From positions 1 to 64,000 of the forward strand of contig CAVKYH010000006.1 of the NCBI GenBank assembly GCA_963660485.1: 64,000 nucleotides of DNA. The letters are read 5' to 3'. This stretch comes from UBA6398 sp963660485. Its GTDB lineage: Bacteria > Bacteroidota > Bacteroidia > Bacteroidales > Bacteroidaceae. Positions 54,527 through 63,756 of this stretch are shown here, piece after piece (the stretch's first letter is position 1; every line of letters begins with the position of its first letter). The translations under genes and the position numbers were made by a program. The notes under the pieces were generated by a model. The model was not told where the DNA came from, did not search any database, and saw only the letters and a list, made by a program, of their open reading frames with translations.

Positions 54527-54911
54527 AGAAAATACATCGTGTTTCCCTTAATTAAAATAGAGGTTATTAAGATCGTAAATCGACTTGCCTAACTCTTTTC
54601 TCACGAATCTCTAAGCTTTATTGTTTTTTACGTTGCAAAAATGCCATTTCCCCAAGTATTTTCCTTTGTTATCATGTCGATTTCGGTTATCATGCACAGA
54701 ATTTTAATTATTTGCCCCTTTTTGCCCCTATAGTCTATTTTCGCGCCAAATCCACTGATTATCAAACATAACAACCATGCAAAAATCTTATTTTGCCTTA
54801 ATATCGGTAAAATGGTATACTAAATCAGAAAAACAAAAACATTTTTTGTTTCCCTCAAAATCAATTGCAGCAAGGACCAAAAGCGCAAGGATTTTTACAT
54901 GCTTTTGAATG

Positions 54912-55005
54912 CCGAAAAACGATATCGGATATCGCAAAAACGATGTCAGACATAATTTAAATAATGTCTGACATCGTTTAAACTAGATGCCTTGGAGTTT
55001 TTGCC
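54912..55005. repeat. 21-bp modular array 18 (F-F-F-C')
   Basis: An F-like ATATCGGATAT unit at 54922-54942, F units with ATGTCAGACAT and ATGTCTGACAT at 54943-54963 and 54964-54984, then C' at 54985-55005. It ends 31 bp before the relA/spoT stop codon. A clear case of F units joined to a C' unit in the same register. Confidence 0.9.
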
Positions 55006-55036
55006 GTAAACCGGCTACTTTTTCCTCAAAGCGTTA

Positions 55037-57280
55037 TCAACTGATTCTCACCGCCTTTACGATACCTTTGATGCCGAGAAGCGAATTGCAGATTTGCTTC
55101 ACGTCTGCTGTGTCGTGGAGATTGATTGTAATCTCGCTCTCAAAGATACCCGCATCTGTGGTTACCGACAATTTTTTGATGTCGAGATTAAGTTGTTTGT
55201 AGATTACCTCGCTAATTGCCATCAATATACCCTGCACGTCAATGCCTTTCACATAAATAGTGGCAGGATAGAGATTTATATGGTGCATTTGCCAATCCAC
55301 AGCCACCACTCTATTGCCGTAGTTGCTCTTTAACTTTTCAGCCACAGGGCAGTCGCGACGGTGGATAACAAACTCGTTCGACGGGTCGATGTATCCCAGC
55401 GCGTCGTCTCCCGGAATAGGGTGGCAACATTCGGCTATCTTGCAATGCTTGATAGAGTCCTCGTTGAGCATAAACGTCTTTTTTCGGTCTATGCCCTCGA
55501 TAAACACCTTTTTTATATCGCTGTTTTCGGCAGATTTGGGTTTGCTGCTGATAAATGGTATAAATTTTCTCCACGACGAAGTCTTTCGTTGCCTTCCTTG
55601 TATGAAATCGGCATCGGAATCATTGAGAGTGATGCTCTTTTCGCCGAGCGCAAGAAACAGTCCGTCGCGTGTAGGAATTTCGTGGAAACGGCAAAGTTTG
55701 TCGATAACGGCGCTGTTGATTTCAATGTCTTTCTCTTTGAGAAACGCGCGCAGTATTTCTTCGCCCTGCGCCCGTTTCTCGCGTTCGTCGCGGCGCAAAA
55801 GGGCGCGTATCTTGCCTTTGGCCTTTGCCGTGTTGGCATATTGTATCCACTCGGGCTGCACATGCTGCGAACGCGAAGTGAGAATTTCCACCTGATCTCC
55901 GCTTTGCAGTTTATGACTGAGCGGCACAAGTTTATGGTTTACCTTTGCACCGATACAATGACTGCCCAAGAACGAATGTATTGAGAACGCAAAATCAAGA
56001 GCAGTGGAGCCCGCCGGCATAGTCTTGATTTCGCCCTTGGGAGTAAATATCAGAATTTCGTTTGCAAAAAGGTTCAACTTTATGGTATCAAGGAAATCAA
56101 GAGTGTCGGGCTGTGGGTCGTCAAGGATTTCCTTTATCGTATGAAGCCACTTCGACAATTCGTCATCGCTATACTCTTCGCCCGGCGCCTTGTACTTCCA
56201 ATGGGCTGCCACTCCCTGTTCGTCGATATCGTCCATGCGTTTGGAGCGAATCTGAACCTCTATCCATTCGCCCCGGTTGCTCATCAGCGTAACGTGGAGC
56301 GCCTGGTATCCGTTTGCCTTGGGGTGGGAAATCCAGTCGCGCAGACGGTCGGGCTGCGGTTTATATATCCCGCAAAGAGCAACATAGATATTGAAACACT
56401 CGCTCACCTCCTTGTCGGCCGCAGTAGGCTCAAAAACGATACGTATAGCCAGAATGTCGTAAATTTCTTCGAAAGTTATGTGCTTGTTCTGCATCTTCTG
56501 CCAAATGGAATAGGGCGTTTTGATGCGGGCAAGTATATGGTATTTCAGTCCGCTCTTGTCGAGCGACTGACGTATGGGCGCAGTAAATTCATTGAAGATT
56601 TCTTCGCGCTCCGCCTGCGTTTTGGCAAGTTTCGACTTGATTTCCTCGTATTCCTGCGGGTGCTCGTAATGAAAACTAAGGTCTTCAAGCTCCATTTTAA
56701 TCTTGTTCAATCCCAGACGGTCGGCAAGCGGCGCATATATATAGAGCGTTTCGCCGGCAACCTTGTATTGCTTGCGTGGGAGCATGGAGCTAAGAGTGCG
56801 CATATTGTGAAGGCGATCGGCAATCTTGATTAGAATCACGCGGATATCGTCGCTCATCGTTAGCAGGAGCTTTTTGAATGTCTCGGCCTGCAACGATGCA
56901 CGTTCGCCAAAGATTCCCCCCGAAATTTTGGTGAGTCCCTCTACGATGTTTGCCACCTTTGCCCCGAAAAGATTGGATATATCCTCGTTGGTATAGTCGG
57001 TATCCTCTTCTACATCATGAAGAAGCGCTGCGCAAATAGACGTAGAGCCCAACCCAATCTCTTCACAAACAATCTGCGCCACAGCAATTGGGTGCATTAT
57101 ATACGGTTCACCCGAAAGACGACGCACACCGCTATGGGCTTTCTTGGCAAAATTGAAAGCCTTGGTGATTACATCAACTTTCTTGCGGTGGTTGGAAGCG
57201 AGATACGTGTCGAGCAAATGACGGAATGCGTCATTTATCATCTGTTCGTCTTTTTCTGAATTTGGGGGAACGGGAGTCAT
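55037..57280 (-). CDS. bifunctional (p)ppGpp synthetase/hydrolase (RelA/SpoT)
   Basis: A 747-residue stringent-response enzyme. The hydrolase HD domain has AALLHDVEEDTDYTNED; the synthetase domain includes ARIKTPYSIWQKM; TGS and C-terminal ACT domains follow (DVQGILMAISEVI). It both makes and degrades (p)ppGpp by its sequence. It is the last gene of the parA-parB-DUF5683-mltD-relA unit, 7 bp from mltD. Confidence 0.94.
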   Translation of the reverse strand: MTPVPPNSEKDEQMINDAFRHLLDTYLASNHRKKVDVITKAFNFAKKAHSGVRRLSGEPYIMHPIAVAQIVCEEIGLGSTSICAALLHDVEEDTDYTNEDISNLFGAKVANIVEGLTKISGGIFGERASLQAETFKKLLLTMSDDIRVILIKIADRLHNMRTLSSMLPRKQYKVAGETLYIYAPLADRLGLNKIKMELEDLSFHYEHPQEYEEIKSKLAKTQAEREEIFNEFTAPIRQSLDKSGLKYHILARIKTPYSIWQKMQNKHITFEEIYDILAIRIVFEPTAADKEVSECFNIYVALCGIYKPQPDRLRDWISHPKANGYQALHVTLMSNRGEWIEVQIRSKRMDDIDEQGVAAHWKYKAPGEEYSDDELSKWLHTIKEILDDPQPDTLDFLDTIKLNLFANEILIFTPKGEIKTMPAGSTALDFAFSIHSFLGSHCIGAKVNHKLVPLSHKLQSGDQVEILTSRSQHVQPEWIQYANTAKAKGKIRALLRRDEREKRAQGEEILRAFLKEKDIEINSAVIDKLCRFHEIPTRDGLFLALGEKSITLNDSDADFIQGRQRKTSSWRKFIPFISSKPKSAENSDIKKVFIEGIDRKKTFMLNEDSIKHCKIAECCHPIPGDDALGYIDPSNEFVIHRRDCPVAEKLKSNYGNRVVAVDWQMHHINLYPATIYVKGIDVQGILMAISEVIYKQLNLDIKKLSVTTDAGIFESEITINLHDTADVKQICNSLLGIKGIVKAVRIS

Positions 57281-57287
57281 GACTATC

Positions 57288-58601
57288 TTATTTAACTTTC
57301 AATTTTTTGCCTGCGCGAATGTTGGAACCCTTAATATTATTGAGTCTGCGAAGTTTGCTAACAGTTGTTCCATATTTCTCGGCAATTTCCGAAAGAGTCT
57401 GCCCGCTTTTTATCGTTACGCTCTTGCCGCGCGAACGTCTCGAACGGCGCGAACTGTTGCGGCGTGAACTTGAATAACTCTTGCTGGCAGTTGTAGTCTG
57501 CTTGTTCAATTCGCTTTCATCTACGTCCACAGTCCTACGTTTTGTGAGAAGTTCGCTACTGCGATAGTTGTAGAGCGAATCACCCATGTCAACGAATTTC
57601 AACGCAGCCTCGGAGGGCAGACGAAGCACACAGTCGTAAGAATTTCCAGGGATTACAGACGTTTTGTATTGGGGATTGAATGCTTTTAACTGCGACATGT
57701 CCACACCGCAAACCGATGAAATCTGCTCAAAATGGAGATCTTTTCGAACAACCACCGTATCGCTCGCATCCATAAGCTTTGCACGCATCGGACAAATGTT
57801 ATGCTCGCAATAATAAGCCATCACATAATTCGCAGCTATGAACGCCGGAACATAACCACGCGTCTCTTTGGGAAGATATGGGTAAATAGTCCAATAATCC
57901 TTGCTTCCTCCGGCACGATGAATGGCTTTGTTAAGCGAACTCGGGCCGCAATTATAAGCAGCAATCACAAGATTCCAATCGCCATACACTTTGTAAAGAT
58001 CGCTTAGGTATTGTGCCGCAGCAAATGTGGCTTTAATCGGATCACGACGCTCGTCAACAAGACTGTTAATCTTCAAATCATAACGTTTTGCCGTTGCCAG
58101 CATAAATTGCCAAAGTCCCGTTGCACCTTTGCGGCTTACAGCAGAGGGATCAAGCGCACTCTCTATCACGGGAAGGTATTTCAATTCGAGCGGAAGGTTA
58201 TATAATGCCAACGCCTCCTCGAAAATCGGAATATAGAAGTTTGACGCGCCGAGCATATACGACACAGAATGCCGCAGACGCCCTGTGTATTGATCAATAA
58301 ACTTCCTTACAATATTATTATATGGCATTTCCATAATGGAAGGAATGCGCGAAAGTCTGTCAATGTATATACTGTCGGAAAAAACAGGGTTTACGTCTTG
58401 CATATTACAGTTGGTGTCGGCTTCAAGATACTGTGCCGCGTTCCATTGCTGCAAGAGAGTGTCGATATCAAGAGACATTGATTCCGGCATCTCTATTTCC
58501 TCGTCTTTTCCAGTCTTTTCGTCGTGAACGGTAATGTCGTTTTGCGCCTTGACGCCCATTGCCGTCAGGAGCATGATTGCTATTATATATATTTTCTTCA
58601 T
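57288..58601 (-). CDS. mltD: membrane-bound lytic transglycosylase MltD-like with LysM
   Basis: A 437-residue peptidoglycan hydrolase. Signal peptide about 1-19 (GVKAQ). The SLT domain has the catalytic glutamate in LPVIESALDPSAVS and GATGLWQFM, then NLVIAAYNCGPSSLNKA. A linker rich in serine and arginine precedes a LysM domain (SGQTLSEIAEKYGTTVSKLRR), which binds peptidoglycan. Confidence 0.94.
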   Translation of the reverse strand: MKKIYIIAIMLLTAMGVKAQNDITVHDEKTGKDEEIEMPESMSLDIDTLLQQWNAAQYLEADTNCNMQDVNPVFSDSIYIDRLSRIPSIMEMPYNNIVRKFIDQYTGRLRHSVSYMLGASNFYIPIFEEALALYNLPLELKYLPVIESALDPSAVSRKGATGLWQFMLATAKRYDLKINSLVDERRDPIKATFAAAQYLSDLYKVYGDWNLVIAAYNCGPSSLNKAIHRAGGSKDYWTIYPYLPKETRGYVPAFIAANYVMAYYCEHNICPMRAKLMDASDTVVVRKDLHFEQISSVCGVDMSQLKAFNPQYKTSVIPGNSYDCVLRLPSEAALKFVDMGDSLYNYRSSELLTKRRTVDVDESELNKQTTTASKSYSSSRRNSSRRSRRSRGKSVTIKSGQTLSEIAEKYGTTVSKLRRLNNIKGSNIRAGKKLKVK

Positions 58602-58611
58602 AATCTTTGTC

Positions 58612-59388
58612 TTAGAAATTCAAGCCGCAGCCAATTCCTACGGCAGCAGAATTTTTACTGTTGTGCACGGGAATCACAGTTGGCTTCACGTTAAGACTAA
58701 GGTCCTTTGAAATGTCAAACTGTGAGAGTTGTGCATCTACATATGCGTCAATGACCGACAGAAGATAGACACCTACAAACGAGAATGCCGCATAGTCTCT
58801 CCACCGTCGGTAACGGTCTTTTTTATTCTTGAATATTGTTTTAAATCTATCCTCCAATCCTGTAATATCATAGTTTGGCGGCAGCATATTGGTGTAGCTG
58901 TGCGTGTTTGGGTCATCGTCCATGATATCTATATAGGCTTGGGAATAATCTTTATACATTTGCTGGTTCCACATCAAGGCGTAAGTGCAGCCAAGAAAGC
59001 CTCCGTAGAAAATCGGCAGCTTCCAATATTTTCTGTTGTAGATTTGTCCGGCTCCGGGAATCACGAGTGCGAGCCAAAGGGCGCGTTTGGGATCGGGCAC
59101 GAACTTCGGTTTTGGAAGTTTGCGTTTCAACGCTCCTTTCATAACCGAATCCACTTGCTGTACAATCTTTGTAGAATCATCTGCAAGGGACGCTGCTGTT
59201 TTTTCAGCGGCATTTTCTATAGAATCCCTTTGTTCGATTTTCGGCAATACGCTGTCGGAAAGTATCGGAAGTGTACATGCCGTAGCACTGTCGGCAAGGA
59301 AAACGCATAGCACAAGAATTGCTGCCAGCACGATATTTCGCGGGCAGCAAGTAATTCCGTTTGCCGATGTGTTGAAATTGGTTCTCAC
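58612..59388 (-). CDS. DUF5683 family protein
   Basis: A 258-residue membrane-associated protein with an N-terminal hydrophobic segment and the family block KRALWLALVIPGAGQIYNRKYWKLP plus FYGGFLGCTYALMWN (shown in parts), in line with DUF5683. Function unknown. It overlaps the parB stop by 4 bp, and this arrangement between parB and mltD is common in Bacteroidota. Confidence 0.85.
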   Translation of the reverse strand: MRTNFNTSANGITCCPRNIVLAAILVLCVFLADSATACTLPILSDSVLPKIEQRDSIENAAEKTAASLADDSTKIVQQVDSVMKGALKRKLPKPKFVPDPKRALWLALVIPGAGQIYNRKYWKLPIFYGGFLGCTYALMWNQQMYKDYSQAYIDIMDDDPNTHSYTNMLPPNYDITGLEDRFKTIFKNKKDRYRRWRDYAAFSFVGVYLLSVIDAYVDAQLSQFDISKDLSLNVKPTVIPVHNSKNSAAVGIGCGLNF

Positions 59389-60278
59389 TTACCTTTGTCG
59401 AGCATAGCGATTATCCGTTCCATCTCTTCCTGATTACGAAACGGGATAGTGATTTTACCTTTTCCCTGCGGCGAACAGGTCATCTTTACTTTTGTTCCGA
59501 AATGGTCTGACAAGTGTTTCTGCAAAGCGTTGTATTCTTCGTTGTTGTCCTTGTCCCGGCGTGCGCGAATGCGTTTGCCGCCATTGTTAACGTCTTCTCC
59601 GCTGTTAAGACGGTTTACAATTTCTTCCACCTTTCTCACCGAGAGTCCCTGGCTCTTTATCTCTTCAAACACACGCAACTGTGTGGCGGCGCTAGGCAGT
59701 CCCAGCAATGCGCGGGCGTGTCCCTGGTCGATTACCTTGTTTTTCAAAGCCATTTGCACGGGAGCGGGTAGTTTCAGAAGCCGTAGATAATTGGTTACAG
59801 TGGCACGTTTTTTACCCACTTTCTCGGAGAGTTCTTCTTGTTTCAGTCCGTATTGTTCAATAAGTCCCTGATAAGCGAGCGCAATCTCTATGGGGTTGAG
59901 GTCTTCGCGCTGAATGTTTTCCACGAGAGCCATTTGCATGGTCTTCTCATCGTCGGCGGTGCGTATATATGCCGGCACGGATTTCAGTCCAGCCCTTTGC
60001 GCGGCTCTCCATCGGCGTTCTCCCGCAATAATCTGGTATGAGCCGTCGCCCATGTTTCTCAGCGTAACGGGCTGCACTATTCCCAATTCCCTGATAGAGT
60101 CAGCAAGTTCATCGAGCGACTGTTCGCTAAAATCTCGCCTTGGCTGGTTGGGGTTGGGAACGATAAGATTTACGGCTATCTCGCCTATCGACGAACTGCC
60201 CGACGTTTTCACTTCGCCGGTAGTTATCAGCGCGTCGAGTCCGCGGCCCAATGCTTGATATTTTTTCTGTACTGCCAT
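59385..60278 (-). CDS. parB: chromosome partitioning protein ParB
   Basis: A 297-residue DNA-binding CTPase that spreads from parS sites. ParB/Srx domain: VPNPNQPRRDF, then GERRWRAAQRAGL and ENIQREDLNPIE; HTH domain KVGKKRATVTNYLRLL; C-terminal dimerisation part. It follows parA by 33 bp. Confidence 0.96.
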   Translation of the reverse strand: MAVQKKYQALGRGLDALITTGEVKTSGSSSIGEIAVNLIVPNPNQPRRDFSEQSLDELADSIRELGIVQPVTLRNMGDGSYQIIAGERRWRAAQRAGLKSVPAYIRTADDEKTMQMALVENIQREDLNPIEIALAYQGLIEQYGLKQEELSEKVGKKRATVTNYLRLLKLPAPVQMALKNKVIDQGHARALLGLPSAATQLRVFEEIKSQGLSVRKVEEIVNRLNSGEDVNNGGKRIRARRDKDNNEEYNALQKHLSDHFGTKVKMTCSPQGKGKITIPFRNQEEMERIIAMLDKGK

Positions 60279-60311
60279 AGATTTCTTGTTTGGAAAACTT
60301 ATACGTCCCTT

Positions 60312-61079
60312 TTATTTTCTGTCTTTCTCAATCACATCGCGCGCGAGTTCCAAGTAGCTTTTCGCGCCTATTGATGTGGCATCGTATAGAATGGCCGGAA
60401 CGCCGTGGCTCGGGGCTTCGCTCAATTTCACATTGCGCTGTATCACGGTTTTGAACACCAATTCCTGAAAATGTCGGCGCACCTCGTCGTTGATCTGGTT
60501 TGCAAGTCTCAGTCGGGAGTCGTACATCGTGAGCAGGAAGCCTTCGATTTCGAGTGCGGGGTTCAATTTTTTCTTGATTATCTTTATTGTATTGAGCAGT
60601 TTGCTTATTCCTTCGAGTGCAAAGTATTCGCATTGCACAGGAATAATCACGCTGTCGGAGGCAACGAGAGAATTCACCGTGATAAGTCCGAGCGACGGGC
60701 TGCAGTCTATCAGAATATAGTCGTATTCGGAGCGCAGCGGGTCGAGCACCTTTTTCATCAACTTTTCGCGGTTTTCAAAATTGAGCATCTCCACTTCCGC
60801 CCCCACAAGGTCGATGTGGCTCGGCAGAATGTCAAGCCCGTCGATATCTGTGGTGTAGATTGCCTCGTGAACGTCGGTATTGTTCACTATACACTCGTAG
60901 ATAGAGCAATCCACCTTTCTCACGTCAACGCCCAAACCCGACGAAGCATTTGCCTGAGGGTCTGCATCGACGAGCAGGACGGTTTTCTCCAAGGTGGCGA
61001 GCGATGCTGCAAGATTCATCGCCGTTGTGGTTTTTCCCACACCGCCTTTTTGATTTGCTAATGATATTATTTTTCCCAT
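60312..61079 (-). CDS. parA: chromosome partitioning ATPase ParA (Soj)
   Basis: A 255-residue deviant Walker ATPase that positions ParB-bound origins. The deviant P-loop KGGVGKTT is at 11-18, with DADPQANASSGLG and the conserved DCSPSLGLIT. First gene of a five-gene minus-strand unit. Confidence 0.97.
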   Translation of the reverse strand: MGKIISLANQKGGVGKTTTAMNLAASLATLEKTVLLVDADPQANASSGLGVDVRKVDCSIYECIVNNTDVHEAIYTTDIDGLDILPSHIDLVGAEVEMLNFENREKLMKKVLDPLRSEYDYILIDCSPSLGLITVNSLVASDSVIIPVQCEYFALEGISKLLNTIKIIKKKLNPALEIEGFLLTMYDSRLRLANQINDEVRRHFQELVFKTVIQRNVKLSEAPSHGVPAILYDATSIGAKSYLELARDVIEKDRK

Positions 61080-61113
61080 ATTAAATGCTATCAGCCATAA
61101 GGCTGTGAGTATG

Positions 61114-61144
61114 CAAAAATAAAAAAAATCTTGCAGTCCCCAAT
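61114..61144 (-). promoter_or_regulatory. possible promoter for the parA unit
   Basis: TATTTTTG (61114-61121 on the minus strand), a TAnnTTTG match, with an ATTG in place of TTTG 19 bp upstream; about 35 bp before parA. Confidence 0.35.
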
Positions 61145-61345
61145 CCTCTGCAGTGCTAAATAAACAAAAGGCGCTCCGTAATAATTATGAATTAACAATT
61201 TCTACACACCACGAAGCGGAATTTGAAACACATGCCCACCGCTGTTGCCGTTTGCCGCATTCCGCCGGCACAAGACGGGATATCTGCCCCCGAAAAAGCG
61301 TTTTGGGAAGACCGAAACATGATATTGATTTTCACAAGGTTAGAA

Positions 61346-61440
61346 ACGTGAAAACGACAAGGCATTTCGTTTAAATTACAAGCCATATTGTTTAAATTAT
61401 GTCTGACATTGTTTTCGCGATATCCGACATTGCAAAAACA
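61346..61440. repeat. 21-bp modular array 19 (D-like, D-like, F, F)
   Basis: Units ACAAGGCATTT (61357-61377) and ACAAGCCATAT (61378-61398), both with TTTAAATT spacers, then F (61399-61419) and an F-like ATATCCGACAT (61420-61440). It lies between the divergent parA and surE genes; the rest of the gap of about 430 bp holds only promoter-like elements (TATCTTTG at 61480-61487 before surE). Confidence 0.86.
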
Positions 61441-61508
61441 GCGTCTCGCAGCATGCTCCAAACTGTCGGGGGAAAAATGTATCTTTGCATATAATTTTCA
61501 ACAAATCA

Positions 61509-62282
61509 ATGAACAGTCAGCGCAAACTCATACTTATTTCAAACGACGACGGATACCTCGCGCCGGGAATCAACTTGCTAATAAAATGGCTGCGGCCATT
61601 GGCCGACCTTGTAGTGGTAGCCCCCGAAAGCGGACGCTCGGGAGCGGCATGTTCCATTACATCGGCTGTGCCCGTTACCGTCTCGGAAATTCGGAGTGAG
61701 GAAGGGCTTAAAATATACGCCTGCTCCGGCACCCCTACCGACTGTGTGAAACTGGCCTTGCACGACATCGTTCCGCGCCGTCCCGACCTCGTGGTGGGCG
61801 GAATAAACCACGGCGACAACGCATCAATCAACGTTCACTATTCGGGCACACTCGGAGTAGCAATAGAGGGCGCGCTCCACAAAATCAAGGCAGTGGCGTT
61901 TTCTTCGTGCAACCACGACATAAAAGCCGACCTTTCGGCGCTGAAGCCATACGTTGTGGAAATCACCCAAGCGGCTCTTGAAAACACGATGCCCGAGTTC
62001 ACTTGTCTCAACGTCAACTTCCCCGCCCTACCCTCGTTCAACGGCGTGAAGATATGCCGCATGTGCCATAGCCAATGGCTCAACGAATTCAGAAGATGCG
62101 ATGTAGAAAACTGCGGCACCTATTATTTTCTCACCGGCAACTGGACAAACACGGAACCGCAAAGCACCGACACCGACAGCTATGCGCTAGAGCACGGATT
62201 TGTGGCCATCACACCCACACAGATTGACGTTACCGCCCAAAATCTCTTTGACGAAATTAAAAACTGGAACATAGAACGATGA
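61509..62282 (+). CDS. surE: 5'/3'-nucleotidase SurE
   Basis: A 257-residue metal-dependent nucleoside monophosphate phosphatase. The metal site starts with ISNDDGYLAPGI, followed by APESGRSGAACSIT and GINHGDNAS. ATG 61509 (MNSQRKLILISND) is the family-like start. Its stop overlaps lpxB by four bases (ATGA), so the two are coupled. Confidence 0.94.
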   Translation: MNSQRKLILISNDDGYLAPGINLLIKWLRPLADLVVVAPESGRSGAACSITSAVPVTVSEIRSEEGLKIYACSGTPTDCVKLALHDIVPRRPDLVVGGINHGDNASINVHYSGTLGVAIEGALHKIKAVAFSSCNHDIKADLSALKPYVVEITQAALENTMPEFTCLNVNFPALPSFNGVKICRMCHSQWLNEFRRCDVENCGTYYFLTGNWTNTEPQSTDTDSYALEHGFVAITPTQIDVTAQNLFDEIKNWNIER

Positions 62283-63454
62283 AATATTTCCTGATAGCCG
62301 GCGAAGCAAGCGGCGACATTCACGCCGCAAACCTGATAAACGCCCTGCGCGAGCACGACGGAGAAGCTACATTCTACGCCTACGGCGGAGAACTAATGGA
62401 AGCCGCAGGAGCAAAAATGCTTTGCTACTATCGCGACATTGCTTATATGGGCGTGGTGAGCGTGGCAATGCATGCGCGGACCATTCTGAGAGCAATGAAA
62501 CGCTGCAAGGAAGAAATCCTGTCGGTAAACCCCGACGTGGTGGTGCTTGTGGACTATCCGGGATTCAACCTCGCAATTGCGAAATACGTGAAAACCCACA
62601 CGCAAATCCCCGTATTCTATTACATATCGCCGAAGATTTGGGCTTGGCGCGAGAGCCGCATAAAACTGCTGCGGAACTATGTGGACGAAATCTTTTCGAT
62701 TCTCCCCTTCGAGGTGGAATATTTCAGCCGGCGAGGCATGAAGATACACTATGTAGGCAACCCAACGGTAGACGAAGTGGAGGAATTCCAACGCATTCAC
62801 CTTGCCGACACAATGGAATCCTTTGCCGAAGAAAACAACCTGAACCCTGCAAAAAAGATAATAGCCATACTTGCCGGCAGCCGCAAACAAGAAATAAACT
62901 ACAACCTTTGGAAAATGTGCACCGCGGCACAAAAGCTCACCCGCAAAGGATATCAACTGGTTATTGCGGGCGCGCCGAATATCGACACGGCCTTGTATCA
63001 CAAAAACATTCCGGCAGAAATGCTGCGCAAGGGCACCGTGAAACTCGTATTCGGCAAAACATATTCACTACTCTCCTTTGCGTCGGCAGCACTCGTAACC
63101 TCGGGCACAGCAACCCTCGAAACAGCATTGTTCAGAGTGCCGCAAGTGGTTTGCTACTACATTCCCATGGGAAAAACAGTCTCTTTCCTGCGAAAAAAAC
63201 TGCTCAAAGTGAAATACATATCCCTCGTGAACCTAATTGCAGGGCGCGAAGTGGTGAAAGAACTCGTTGCCGACGGAATGAACGTGGAAAACGTAAGCAC
63301 GGAATTGGAGAAAATCACATTTTCCGACAGTTGTCGCAACGAAATGTTCAAAGGATATACCGAACTTTCAGGCATTCTCGGCGGAGCTGGTGCCTCGGCA
63401 AACGCCGCAAAAGAGATTACGGAATGCCTGCAACAGCGAATGACTGAAAAATAA
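62279..63454 (+). CDS. lpxB: lipid-A-disaccharide synthase
   Basis: A 391-residue glycosyltransferase (family 19) joining 2,3-diacyl-GlcN-1-P to UDP-2,3-diacyl-GlcN. The N-terminus is IAGEASGDIHAANLINAL, and ISPKIWAWRESR and LAGSRKQEI are typical. The surE-lpxB pair is found in Bacteroidota. It complements the lpxA, C and D genes at 22563-25795. Confidence 0.96.
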   Translation: MKYFLIAGEASGDIHAANLINALREHDGEATFYAYGGELMEAAGAKMLCYYRDIAYMGVVSVAMHARTILRAMKRCKEEILSVNPDVVVLVDYPGFNLAIAKYVKTHTQIPVFYYISPKIWAWRESRIKLLRNYVDEIFSILPFEVEYFSRRGMKIHYVGNPTVDEVEEFQRIHLADTMESFAEENNLNPAKKIIAILAGSRKQEINYNLWKMCTAAQKLTRKGYQLVIAGAPNIDTALYHKNIPAEMLRKGTVKLVFGKTYSLLSFASAALVTSGTATLETALFRVPQVVCYYIPMGKTVSFLRKKLLKVKYISLVNLIAGREVVKELVADGMNVENVSTELEKITFSDSCRNEMFKGYTELSGILGGAGASANAAKEITECLQQRMTEK

Positions 63455-63545
63455 ACCGCCGCAGATTTTTTATTTCCCCACAATTCCAGTTTACTTCCAC
63501 ACGCTTCTTGTTTTCACCACACGCAAAAAACCCACTTCCTCACGC

Positions 63546-63640
63546 TAAAAAAAACGACAAGGCATCTCGTAAAAACTGCAAGCCATGTAATTTAAATTCC
63601 AAGGCATCTAATTCAAATTACATGGCCCGGAATTTTGCCC
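63546..63640. repeat. 21-bp modular array 20 (D-G-like-C-G)
   Basis: Units D (63557-63577), GCAAGCCATGT (63578-63598), C with AATTCAAATT spacer (63599-63619) and G (63620-63640). It lies in the gap of about 300 bp between the converging lpxB and exonuclease genes. Confidence 0.88.
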
Positions 63641-63756
63641 CAAACAAACATACTGAAAATCAGAAGCCTACAAAAGCCGTTTTTAGCAGTAAAAACAGCA
63701 AAAACAAAGGGTTCTGCTTTTGCAAAACCCATGGCATGAAAAACGCCGTCGCTTTC

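Noticed and set aside
54777..54908. A 43-codon open frame (starts MQKSYFALIS)
   Set aside because: It is AT-rich, ends next to an array, has no promoter or family resemblance, and such a frame is expected by chance in this gap.
1..63640. The modular arrays as CRISPR arrays
   Set aside because: Units are 21 bp with a conserved 10-bp AT-rich part, arrays have only 3-6 units, the variable parts recur between loci, and there is no cas gene.
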